Shown here piece after piece: positions 49,880 through 60,000 of a stretch of 60,000 nt of DNA (position 1 is the first letter of the stretch; the number at the start of each line of letters is the position of its first letter). Source of the DNA: Liolophura sinensis (Eukaryota; Mollusca; Polyplacophora; Chitonida; Chitonidae); NCBI RefSeq assembly GCF_032854445.1, contig NC_088301.1, positions 55,045,187 to 55,105,186 of the forward strand, written 5' to 3'. The translations under genes were made by a program, and so were the position numbers. A model generated the notes under the pieces. It did no database searches. It was not told the DNA's origin and saw only the letters and a program-made list of their open reading frames with translations.

Positions 49880-50340
49880 AAACAAAGTGATTAAGGTACC
49901 AGCCATATTTCGAAATGTCTGAGGTTGGAGAAACCCATGTCTGTCTGGACTGCATCTGTGCCAGTGGGTGTTTCATGTCAGAATACATTCCCCAGTAACT
50001 CGAGAACGAAGGTCCTTCCAATTCTAATGTGTCTTCTCCTGTAACCCAGGCCTTTGGTCCTTGAACTAAATAGCCCGGTATTTTTGGAAACTGGTCCATG
50101 GTTTTAGAGGTTTTCTGCAAAGATAGAGTCCGTAAACGTTCTGGTCGACAAGATGATTCCGTAGAGCCTGAGAGTCCAGGTGGTGGTGATGTTTGTGTTG
50201 TAGACGTAGATTGATCCGGGCCGACCTGAACAGCCCTGTCCGTCTACAACAGATAGGCAAGCGAGACATTTAGTCCATGGGCCAAGGCAATAAAATTCAC
50301 ATATTGGCACAAACCAGGGTTTCCAAAGCTCCTTGCTATT
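49880..50340 (-). other. Possible unassigned coding exons or decayed gene fragment
   Basis: On the minus strand two adjoining frames look protein-like. Upstream: LACLSVVDGQGCSGRPGSIY…TTTWTLRLYG, ending TAA near 50108. Downstream, in another frame after a plausible acceptor (CTTTGCAG near 50117): VQGPKAWVTGEDTLELEGP…SSYWGMYSDM. I do not recognise a family. It could be part of the RING gene's 3' exons, a separate small gene, or chance. Confidence 0.2.
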
Positions 50341-51207
50341 TTTAAATTGGTGCCTGTCTTTAGTTCATGTTATGATATGGTAGCCCTCGCAGATGAGTAG
50401 GCTTGTATGGGTTATGCCACCTATAAACATACTTATTGTTCACTGTGTTAACTCATATATTGCAAACAGTCATACAATAACAGCGATATCTGAACCCCCA
50501 ATCAACTCCGGAACAGAGTGTTTACCTTTAGGAATATTTCCTTAACTAATTCAAGCTATTCTTCTCGAGCATAACTATTGGCAGATTTGTTGATGAAAGA
50601 TGACATTTTAGCCCTCTCTGGGTTGGAAGAGGGGTGGGTTACTGGAGCGAAAACTGCCTCCGCAATTTTCTTTGCAGCCAGAAAACGACAGAGGACATAA
50701 AGTTTATGTTTTGTAACATTTTTGGGCATTCTATCGTGGTTGTGTTGACTGTTAAAAAAAGTTCAGTGGTAAATTCCAAATGGCACACAGCCGAGGTCTT
50801 TCCACGGCCCCAAACACCAAAGGAAATTGCAACACTTTAAAATCTTTCAGAGGGACTTTCACAGTCTCGTTTGTCTGTCATTGGGTGCCATGAATGTTTA
50901 TCTAAAATCTTGCTCCTTAATTTCATGTCTTAATTGCATGGTGGCTTTAATTACGGAATCCATCGGTTCGTTGTAAGGCCAAGCTGTCAGGATAGAGAAG
51001 AAGATTTCTCTCCTCACCCGAAAACCAAAGCAAAGTGATTAATCCAACTCATTGTGAAACGTTGATTGTTTGTGGACGTTTTGACTTTGATGTTAAATCT
51101 GTCAAGCGCGACACTTTTTGATTTAGGAGAACATTTCTTGTAAGAAGAGGTTTGCATTGCACGTTTTCATTAACTCCCACAGCCTATTTTTGTTCCTCTC
51201 CTGCACT

Positions 51208-52390
51208 ACTTCTGGAATGAGTGAGAGATTATGGCTTAATATCGCCGCTACTTCTGGAGGAATGAGTTAGTGATTATGGCTTAATATCGCCGCTACTTCT
51301 GGAGGAATGAGTGAGTGATTATGGCTTAATATCGCCGCTTCTTCTGGAGGAATGAGTGAGTGATTATGGCTTAATATTGCCGCTATGTCTGGAGGAATGA
51401 GTGAGTGATTATGGCTTAATATCGCCGCTTCTTCTGGAGGAGTGAGTGAGTGATTAGGGCTTAATATCGCCGCTTCTTCTGGAGGAATGAATGAGTGATT
51501 ATGGCTTAATATTGCCGCTATGTCTGGAGGAATGAATGAGTGATTATGGCTTAATATCGCCGCTACTTCTGGAGGAATGACTGAATGATTATGGCTTAAT
51601 ATTGCCGCTATGTCTGGAGGAATGAATGAGTGATTGTGGCTTAATATCGCCGCTATGTCTGGAGGAATGAGTGAGTGATTATGGCTTAATATTGCCGCTA
51701 AATCTGGAGGAATGAATGAGTGATTATGGCTTAATATCGCCGCTACTTCTGGAGGAATGAATGAGTGATTATGGCTTAATATTGCCGCTATGTCTGGAGG
51801 AATGAGTGAGTGATTATGGCTTAATATCGCCACTACTTCTGGAGGAGTGAATGAGTGATTATGGCTTAATATTGCCGCTATGTCTGGAGGAGTGAGTGAG
51901 TGATTATGGCTTAATATCGCCGCTACTTCTGGAGGAATGAATGAGTGATTATGGCTTAATATTGCCGCTAAATCTGGAGGAATGAGTGAGTGATTATGGC
52001 TTAATATCGCCGCTTCTTCTGGAGGAATGAGTGAGTGATTATGGCTTAATATCGCCGCTTCTTCTGGAGGAATGAATGAGTGAGTGATTATGGCTTAATA
52101 TCGCCGCTATGTCTGGAGGAATGAGTGAGTGATTATGGCTTAATATCGCCGCTATGTCAGGAGGAAAGAATGAGTGATTATGGCTTAATATCGCCGCTAC
52201 TTCTGGAGGAATGAATGAGTGATTATGGCTTAATATTGCCGCTATTTCGGGAGGAATGAGTGAGTGATTATGGCTTAATATCGCCGCTTCTTCTGGAGGA
52301 ATGAATGAGTGATTATGGCTTAATATCGCCGCTGCTTCTGGAGGAATGAATGAGTGATTATGGCCTAATAACTCCGCTATTTATGGAAGA
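51208..52390 (-). repeat. 45-bp minisatellite, about 26 copies, open on the minus strand
   Basis: The unit is GGAGGAATGAGTGAGTGATT then ATGGCTTAATATCGCCGCTACTTCT (45 bp). On the minus strand it reads as 15-residue repeats of the type AAILSHNHSLIPPEV, with no stop from about 51.2 to 52.07 kb. A 4-bp expansion near 52075 changes the frame. Plus-strand frames contain TGA in each unit. Variants alternate (ACTTCT/TGTCT/TTCTTCT), suggesting higher-order duplication. No evidence of transcription can be seen. Confidence 0.93.
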
Positions 52391-53729
52391 AGACTCCTTT
52401 TTGTGTACAATCTATAGCGTCTTTACCATCGAGGTCAGTGTTGTGTAGGGCAAACATTCTTTGGTCAAGTTTTTGGATTGCTGTTGTAAGTATGCTGCCA
52501 TTTGCATCAAGTTAAGCAAACTTGATAAGAGGTTTGTTTTCGTCCATTATAGATCAACTGCATCTGCATGATTATCCTTGAGAATCCTTGTCTGCTTTAC
52601 TGTTGGGATATTGTGCGCGCACAATTTCATTTTTAAACAGTGAATATATTGACATCTTTTTGACATGTTTTGACTGGAACGCTCTGGAAGTAGTTCTAGG
52701 TGTATCCCTAGAAAATCTTCCATAAGTGATAGTTGCAGGTTAATCACAAGCACCAGTCAAGTATACTGAACTAGAAGTTATGTTGCATATGTCCATGTTC
52801 AAGTCCTGTTACCTGATGTCCACCGCTCGTCGTAGAATGCTCCCCGACCCTTATCTTTTGGCGATATCAAGGATTCAGAGTCATCATCAAAACAATGAAT
52901 GATGCCTGGCTGCCTCATTTGCATAGTAGTGTTTTCATCAACGAGTGATATATCCACTAATAAATAATTTGCTCCAGGGTCAATTCAGTTAATACATTTA
53001 TGGCTTTATGCAAATCTGTCTGTGTATTTTAATGTAATAGTTTAGCATTTTTCAAATGGCAAAAACCTTATGTGGCGTCACTATTCACAGTACGGTGAGA
53101 AAAGGCCGCCGATTAGTACTCCTTGTTTTTAAAGGCAATTTACCAGGCAGTAAAATTTTTTTTAAAAAAGTATATCATCTGACATACACTTCATGATAGT
53201 GTTTTTTTTTTCTTCCAAACATGGAGATCACAGGTAAGGTAATGACACGAACCTGAGCCAATCTACCTTAACTCACCTTAATATGGGCATAAATAAAAGA
53301 AATACACAGCTGGGCATATAAACTGTCGATAAATTGTTATCAACCCAGCTGAAAACCTTGCAAATCTCACATGAAAATGTACAGGTCAACTGAATATTCA
53401 GCTAATAGCGTATGTGAAATATAGACAAAATGTAGGCTGCTAAATTTTCTTTGCTTCATAAACAATGCAAACCACTCTTTTAAATTGACCCTATATTATT
53501 CAGAGCCCACGATATATTTATGTTTGTCTTGTTTTTGTAATTTGCGCAACGCCACATAAGGCGATTTTTCATTTTATCAAAATGTGTGATAAAACTATCA
53601 TTGCGGAAAGGCTGTCAGTGTCTTAATTTACTTCTACTGACCCTATAATCATGTTAGTACCAATTAGGTTAGGCCACCCCAGGGGGCTGCCATTATCATG
53701 TCTGGAACATGGACTAATTTAGGAATACC
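52391..53729. other. No gene recognised between the minisatellite and the RING exon
   Basis: AT-rich. If the RING transcript splices at 53825, its next exon should lie below this point on the minus strand, but I saw no B-box, coiled-coil or NHL motif here. Confidence 0.4.
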
Positions 53730-54495
53730 TCAGACAGGGTGTAGAACAGTTCCCGGTTGAAAATTGAAAGAAACTAAATTAAACTTTCCAGAAAGCTCTA
53801 AATATATCGGCAAGCGTGCACTAACCAGGCAACGAGACATGAGATCCTGCATCCAGCCGTCAAGGATAGATGCAGCCGTGATGTTGTGGACGAATCGGTT
53901 CTTCAGTGCATTCACTCGCATCGTCTGTCGACATTCTGGACAACGGATTCGCAGATTTTCCATGGCTATGCATGGGCGTCTCCGACGTTCGTGGTCCATC
54001 AGCGTAACCATGCAGCTAAAACAAAAACATCACCTATTGATACGATTAGTATTAAGCTTGTTGGGATGAGACAATGTCCAAAGGGTAGGCTGTCCTCACA
54101 ATGAATTTCCACAGAAATGTTAAAGACGTAGATCTATATTCATGATTGCATATACTGATGTAAGGTACGCGCTTACCAACGGATATTGCTTACTTAATAC
54201 GAAGAATTAATACCCCGTTACATCGGTTCTAGTAAAATCAGCCATTTCGTCTGTAGGCCTACCTGTGACAAAAAGTGTGCCCACAAGGAAGAATTACTGG
54301 TTCTTTAAAGTACTCCAAGCATATCCCACAGGTGAGCCTCCAAGACCAGTGTCCTGCGCCCAGGGAAGAAGAGAATGGATTGTGGCGGAAGGATTGAACA
54401 CTCCCATCATCCAATGGAACATTATTGTCTTTCCCATTGACAAAATTCAGTGTGACTTCTCGAAGGCATTTTGCCAACCTGTAAATGCACAGCAT
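53730..54495 (-). CDS. Small RING-finger protein (probable E3 ubiquitin ligase, TRIM/RNF type N-terminus)
   Basis: Exons 54495-54263 and 54015-53730 give about 172 residues. The RING is complete only across the splice: C56-x2-C59-x11-C71-x-H73-x2-C76 in exon 1, then C79 and C103-x2-C106 (RCPEC) in exon 2, a C3HC4 pattern. The donor is CACAG|GTAGGC and the acceptor TTTTGTTTTAG|C. The ATG at 54495 was chosen because it lies downstream of the CRE-like sites; in-frame ATGs at 54561, 54570 and 54750 are alternatives. After the RING comes HNITAASILDGWMQDLMSRC, then either read-through to TAA at 53730 or splicing at a weak GTTAGT donor (53825) to unseen exons. No B-box was found. The C-terminus is uncertain. 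Confidence 0.72.
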
Positions 54496-54835
54496 CTCAG
54501 CAAGTATACACAATCTCACAAAGCATGAATGCACGCCATGATCAGCTAAATGTAGAGTCATTGACGTCATAAATGGAAATGAGTATTGTGACGTAGTCCC
54601 GATTGTATTGGTCGCAGACGACGGATGTGACGTCAGGCGAACAGCGTTACAACGTCTGCACAGGAAGTCTAAGGACGCTTTGAACCAAACAACTGAAATA
54701 GACTGAAGAAAGCGTTTTTTCCAAATAACGGCTACCCAGCCTAAACACATTTACTTTGCAACGTAAGACTATGTTCAACAACTTTGAAAAGACAAAAGGC
54801 ATAGACTCTAAGCCTTTTACGGCGACAAGACAGTA
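54496..54835. promoter_or_regulatory. Divergent promoter between RING and BTB-Kelch genes with three CRE-like sites
   Basis: Only 340 bp separate the chosen start codons. The segment holds a full palindromic TGACGTCA at 54562-54569, TGACGTAG at 54589-54596, a second TGACGTCA at 54628-54635, and an inverted CCAAT box (ATTGG, 54607-54611) between them. The sites are spaced 27 and 39 bp apart. Such sites bind CREB/ATF factors in animals. Shared control of both genes is inferred. Confidence 0.6.
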
Positions 54836-57800
54836 ATGGAACAAAGAGATGACACTGTTCTACGAGAATCGCACATCATTAATGGACTGAAAAATGGAAA
54901 TGTGAGCCACGGTTTTGTCCGAAATTCGTCAAATGCGGCCTCTTTTCAAAAGTATGCCAACTTAAGCAGAGACCAGAGAGATTACTCTCTTAGAAGCTCA
55001 AGTTCAAATACCCCCAGCGGCTCGTATTCTCCATTTCCTGGAACGTCACAACAACAACAATGCAAGCATGATGTGGACATTCTAGGCGGGCTCAGCAGCT
55101 ATGGGAAGGGAGTTTTCTCTGAGCACGCTGCTGGCGTTATGCGCCTGCTGCAAGGCATGTGGGAGACTCGGCACATGTGTGACATGGTGATCAACGTGAA
55201 CGGTCAGGCTCTTCCGGTCCACAGACTAGCTCTCGCCGCTTGCAGCGAAACCTTCAAGTCCAAGCTGTGCAGCCAGCAGCCAAATGATATTAAAGAACTT
55301 TACGTTACGGATACCACAATCGAGGCCACGGAACTGGTTCTGAGATACATATATACCCTCGAGCTTTCACTGGACGAAGAAATCGTCGATCCAGTCCTGT
55401 CTTGTGCTTTGCAACTCGGAATTTCCACAGTTGTCGAGGCTTGCAAATCGTTTCTGTTGCATTTCACTCTGGACAATGCCATGAGATTTATTGAACTTTC
55501 GGAAAAATACCAGCTATTGGATGTGCTCTCTCAGATCCATGGGTTTATATGTGTCCACTTCCAGGATATTGCTTCTTCTTCAGAGTTTCTGGAGTACGAC
55601 CCTGATACCCTAAGCCGGCTTCTGGCTGACGACAGCTTGGTGGTTTCCAACGAGCTGGATGTTTTCCTCGCCGTGCAGAGGTGGATTGAGCACAATGTGG
55701 AGGAACGACTGGTTTATGCGGCCGATCTCATGAAACTGGTGCGGTTGGTCCTTATCTCGCCCGAGGACATCGCCCTACACGTGGAGACGTGCCAGTACAT
55801 ATTTCAGATTCCAGAGTGTCACGAAATGCTCTACTCAGCACTTAGGTGAAGGAATATGGTTGTGTCTTTGACGTACATCTATCTTTATTATGATCATATT
55901 TCTTTGTGGAAAAATATCTTTTGACTATTAAGAGGATTAATGACCAAAGACGATTTTCAAAGCTAGTCGTGGAAATCACGCTTGCAGTTTTCTGGGCATA
56001 TTAAGATGAATGTCGTGATTCTAATTTAAGATATTCTAATATTAATTTGCCCCAAAGGCGGTCTTCCTCAGAGTTGTTCAGATCCAGATTAATCTAATAT
56101 TCAGATTTGCATCTCCGACATTCATTTTTAACAAGAATGTTTCTATTTTTCAGGTACCATGCTTTGAAGTATAGTAACAGTTACCTGGCGCATACTTTCG
56201 AAGTACCAAAATTACGGCGCATTAAAGCAGCCAGTAATCCTCAATCTGTGCAGGTATATGTGCAATGCTCAGCAGATTACCATAATAAGATTTGACTGGG
56301 ACTAACTAAATATCAAATGATTAACTATATGATGACCTGCATCAGACTTTCCCCCATAGTCTTGCTTCAGGACAGGAGCAGTGCCATTAGAACAATTGTG
56401 ACCTACTGACGAGGTTCTGTCGAACTTCGGTTGAGAATCTGAATCTGTATCTCTCTCTCGCCCTCGTTTAATCTCCTCGTTCTCGTTGAAATACGGAGCA
56501 TATTTTTCTCATAATTTTGATACTCGAATTAATTTTGTTAAAATGCATGTCGCCTGTTATCCACAGAGTACTGTGGTCAGCTTAACCTTATTCGCAGTTG
56601 CAGTTACTTGCCAAAGCCCTGTCCATGGGTTACTCCGGGCATAGTGATTCTCTTCGGTCATTGTGGTCCTCTCCAACCACTGTGGTTCTCTGTAGCCACT
56701 CCTGTGATTCTCTCCTACCACTGTAGGCTACTCTAGTCACTATGGTTCTCTCTGACACCTGTGAGATACTCAGGTCACTGTGGTTCTCTTTGACCATAGT
56801 GATTCTGTCTGACCACTCCTGTGGTTCTCTCCTACCACTGAAGGTTACTCCAGTCACTGTGGTTCTCTCTGACCACTGTGGGTTACTCTGCCCCTTTGGG
56901 TTACTTCGGCCACTGTGGTTTACTCCAGCCACCGTAGGTTTACTCCAGCCACCACTGTAGTATACTTCAGTCACAGTGCTTTACCTCTGTGGGTTACTCC
57001 GGGCACTGTGGGTTACTCCGGCCACTGTGGTTTTCTTTGGCCTCTGTGGTTTACTCTGGCCACTGTGGTTTGCTCCGGCCTCTGTGGTTTACTTTGGCCA
57101 TTGCGGTTTAATCTGGCCACTGAGTCATTACGCTGTGACCAAAGTAAACAATTCTGTGGTTTCCTTCGGCCAATCTGGTTTACTCCTGCCACTATGATTT
57201 ACTATAGCCACTGTGCCTTACTCTGAATACTGTGGGTAACCCCGGACTCTGTGGTTTACTTTGGCCTCTGTGGTTTACTCTGGCTTAAGTTTAGGATAAG
57301 TCTTGGAAAACAATTCTACATTCTCACGAGTTACGGATACTATATATCTAGATCCAAATCTCTCCCGAACCTCATGCCGTCGTCAGAGATGTGATATAGA
57401 ATCTTACTCTCTTCATCTTTAACATTCGCCTTTACTTATAATTTTCACCCTTAATAGAAGTCTGCAATCTGTCGAGATTCAGATGAGAGACTGGGATTCT
57501 GTGTACAACGCGAATTTAATTTCGTCCCAGAACGAACCATTCTTCTAAAATTGACCCAATTTTTAACCCGTCGCAACGTCCGGCTGTTTTCCAAACCTCG
57601 TCCTTGTCACGTCTTGTCGTCCAAATGGCGCTCTTTTCTAGTTCAGTCGCAAGCTGCAACTGGGTTATTATATAACTGTACCAATGCTGTGATAATCGCA
57701 CTATGGGTTTTTCATTAGGCCGAGAGTATTTCGTATTAAGACTTAAGCCTGTCTTAATTTTTAATACACTTTTGAACAACTGGTCTCAGGTGACAAATGA

Positions 57801-60000
57801 GCCGTTATTATTGACCGAGAATGTCCAGCGCGAGAATTGGTTGAAGCAGGCTGTGAAATTCCATGGAGTAAGCGAAATTCAGATTACAGTTGACACGAAG
57901 GCATGAGATTTCTCCACTCAGTCTTAAGCAAATCTTATGACGCACTTCCAATGTATGACTCATATCAAGAACATATCAAGATTGCATCCGGAATACTGTC
58001 TAAATTACGTTAATACTATAACACTCCGTACAAACCGATCAGTCTGTATGTTAACACCGCGTTGGGTCGAATTTTATTCGGACAAGTTCCCGATTGCGAA
58101 TCCCTGGCTGTAGGCATTTGCAGTTTTAATGAATGGCATTTCCTTTTTATGATTTGTCTATTCATAAGGCTGAAAATCGATTGTACAATTTTACATAAAT
58201 GGTTGTATTGTGGTATACGACTGTTTTAAAGAGCATATGTGTTTGTGTTTTAGAGTGCTTCCAAACAAGAAAACAAGTCATCAAACTGTGCTTACGACAT
58301 CTCAGATGCGTCTAGTCCTAAAGACAAAGTGACAGGCCAGAACCTGTCTCCAACATCTACTATTCTGACAGTGGGCGGACTAAATCCGACGGAAGTCTGT
58401 GGCAATCGTATAAGCCGATGGATTCACGAATACGACCCTATAAGGAACAACTGGGCGACGCTGACGACCCTGCCAGACAAACGTCATCACCAAGGCGCAA
58501 TACTTCTTGACATGGAACTCTATATCATTGGTAAGTCCATGTAATAAATTAAACTTATTCCTTATTCCTCCCACCATAATGCTGGCCGGCGTCGTATAAG
58601 TGAAATATTCTTCATTACGACGTAAAACACCAATCAAATAAATAAATAAGAAATAAACTCATCGTATTTGTTTGGCGAGGTAACCATTTTTGTTTGGCGA
58701 GGAGTCCCATTTGGCAAAGTTGGTTTCGATAAGAAGAACAGAATTCAAGAAATCAAACTGGGTGCGGCGGTGGTGGGGGCGGGGCGTCATACGAAACAGT
58801 CACAACATGGGCTTGATGTATAACCGTGGCAACATAGTGAAGATTGAGACAGGTCATCCCAGCTTTAAACCTTTTTGTTCTCTTATGCACATACCATCTG
58901 CTAGTAACTTGTGTTTTACAATGTGAAATTCATGAACATTCTTGAGTTGATAGCAAATGACTGAGTGCTTTTTTGACTTTCCCAGGGGGTTCGTCAGTTG
59001 ACAAAGCGGACAAAGGATCGACGGGCTACCAAAACACGACTGGTACCTGTTACAAATTTGACCTGGCCAGCCATACCTGGAGCCAGGTAGCGTCGTTAAG
59101 CTGTAAGCGAGTGTATCATTCCGTAGTCACACTGGAGGGCCACATTATAGTACTAGGAGGACAAGACGAACATGGCAGGTGTGCCAGCGGAAAAATATTT
59201 CCATTCCAAACGAATATCTCCTTGGCTAATTATAAGATCTAAACGTACAGATTTGAATAACCATTATACAGTTATTCAGTTACAATAATAACTGAAAGGA
59301 ATGATGTGTGGAATTCACCAAGAACGATTCAGAGATACTTGAGTATAACATTTATGGCCGTGATCCTACCTCTGAGCTGTCACCCGGCGTTTTAATTCCG
59401 CCTAATTTGATTTAGCTATACCTCATGAATTATTAAAACAATATTCTCGCAGTAGTATATATTTTCTCCTCTTTTTCAAGGTACCTAGCTAGCATGGAAT
59501 GTCTTAATCCGGCAGCAAACTCTTGGAAAATGTTGCCACCAATGCCAGACGCAAAGACAGGTGCAACAGCTGTTGTCTTTCAAGGACAGATTTTTGTAAT
59601 CGGCGGTTTTAGGGAGACCCTTATGTGCAAGGCACCCTTAACAAATGTGGAGTGTTATGATCCCAAGCGCAGAGTGTAAGATTTTCCCATCTTTATTGTC
59701 TTTATAGAAACTAAAGCTATATTCAAAGTTTGCATGATCATTTCCACGCACCACTAACATTGGAGAAGACCCTCAACGGAAATTTTTTTTATTTATTCAC
59801 ACGTCATTGTTTGATTACATGGCCTACTACTAATAGCCTGCATAATGCTATTGTACTTAGTTTCAGTAATGAGAAGAAATAGTGACAACTTTTTCTCTAC
59901 ATTAAATGTTATTGAGCAAACCGTGCGATTATCTCGAATCTACAGTTTTCTGTTAATTAAGCCAGTTTATTATTTTACTTTATCCCACAGATTCGTAGTT
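54836..60000 (+). CDS. BTB-BACK-Kelch protein (KLHL family), 3' end beyond the window
   Basis: Probable substrate adaptor of CUL3 ubiquitin ligases. Coding exons 54836-55845, 56154-56253, 58254-58530, 58986-59178, 59481-59675 and 59991 to beyond 60000; phases agree throughout (595 residues so far). Residues 1-95 are a Ser/Gln-rich leader (QQQQ at 72-75). The BTB domain spans about 98-207 (HMCDMVINVNGQALPVHRLA) and BACK about 212-320 (FIELSEKYQLLDVLSQ, AVQRWIEHN). Kelch repeats begin near residue 394: TILTVGG…YDPIRNNWATL, then CYKFDLASHTWSQVASL…IIVLGG, then MECLNPAANSWKMLPPMP…IFVIGG, then VECYDPKRRV. The start is the first in-frame ATG after the divergent promoter. A fourth repeat is in progress at the edge. 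The subfamily is not identified. Confidence 0.95.
56254..58253. other. Second intron of the BTB-Kelch gene, 2 kb
   Basis: Bounded by donor CAG|GTATAT and acceptor GTGTTTTAG|AGT. It contains the 20-bp minisatellite (separate entry). An open stretch at 57780-57905 has no Kelch or other motif and would end in a stop, so it is not taken as an exon. Confidence 0.6.
56640..57290. repeat. About 20-bp degenerate minisatellite in a Kelch intron
   Basis: Units of the type GGTTTACTCTGGCCACTGTG repeat about 30 times with drift. The earlier part uses TTCTCT (GTGGTTCTCTCTGACCACT) and the later part TTACT, so two subfamilies lie side by side. Confidence 0.85.
58560..58650 (+). mobile_element. SINE family A, 3' module with tail
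   Basis: TTCCTCCCACCATAATGCTG, GCCGGCGTCGTATAAGTGAA, then GACGTAAAACACCAATC and AAATAAATAAATAAG. It starts about 30 bp after the donor at 58531, inside a Kelch intron; 5'-truncated. Confidence 0.85.

Noticed and set aside
56630-56974. Repeat-rich protein on either strand of the Kelch intron
   Set aside because: The 20-bp unit is not a multiple of three, so frames change every unit; the open stretches are chance.
57703-57906. Extra exon of the BTB-Kelch gene
   Set aside because: Adjacent exons 56253 and 58254 join in phase without it, it contains no Kelch motif and it would end in a stop.

Overview
The window looks like nuclear DNA of a marine invertebrate, most likely a mollusc. Genes are split into many short exons with GT-AG introns. 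Introns are AT-rich and carry many TACATGTA palindromes. Several SINE copies have a tRNA-like head and a 3' end of the type (…AAAACACCAATCAAATAAATAAATAA) that I know from molluscan genomes. Species and phylum are inferred, not proven. No bacterial or viral genes, CRISPR arrays or rRNA genes were seen.

Layout. (1) 2068-36540, minus strand: one complete receptor-type protein tyrosine phosphatase gene. I traced 26 coding exons whose phases all agree, giving about 1235 residues: signal peptide, one Ig domain, four fibronectin III domains, a membrane helix, an active phosphatase domain D1 and a catalytically dead D2. D1/D2 wording is closest to the PTPRG/PTPRZ (R5) and insect Ptp99A group. (2) About 37.58-45.65 kb, plus strand: a gene joining an N-terminal HMG box to seven in-frame C2H2-type zinc fingers, with two more fingers beyond two single-base shifts. 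It is head to head with the phosphatase gene across about 1.1 kb. (3) 45.7-53.7 kb: no confident gene; SINEs and a long 45-bp minisatellite whose minus strand is open. (4) 53730-54495, minus strand: a small RING-finger protein. (5) 54836 to past the window edge, plus strand: a BTB-BACK-Kelch protein (CUL3 adaptor type). Genes 4 and 5 diverge from a short shared region carrying three CRE-like sites.

The phosphatase would act at the cell surface, reversing tyrosine phosphorylation in adhesion or axon-guidance signalling. The HMG-zinc-finger protein is a likely nuclear DNA-binding factor. The RING and BTB-Kelch proteins both belong to ubiquitin ligation, and their shared promoter suggests co-regulation.

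Points most worth a second look: a minisatellite that has copied a 3' splice site six times at the start of the phosphatase D2 region; the two single-base shifts in the last zinc fingers; the CRE-bearing divergent promoter; the 15-codon minisatellite; and two foldback-like inverted repeats in the 10-kb first coding intron of the phosphatase.
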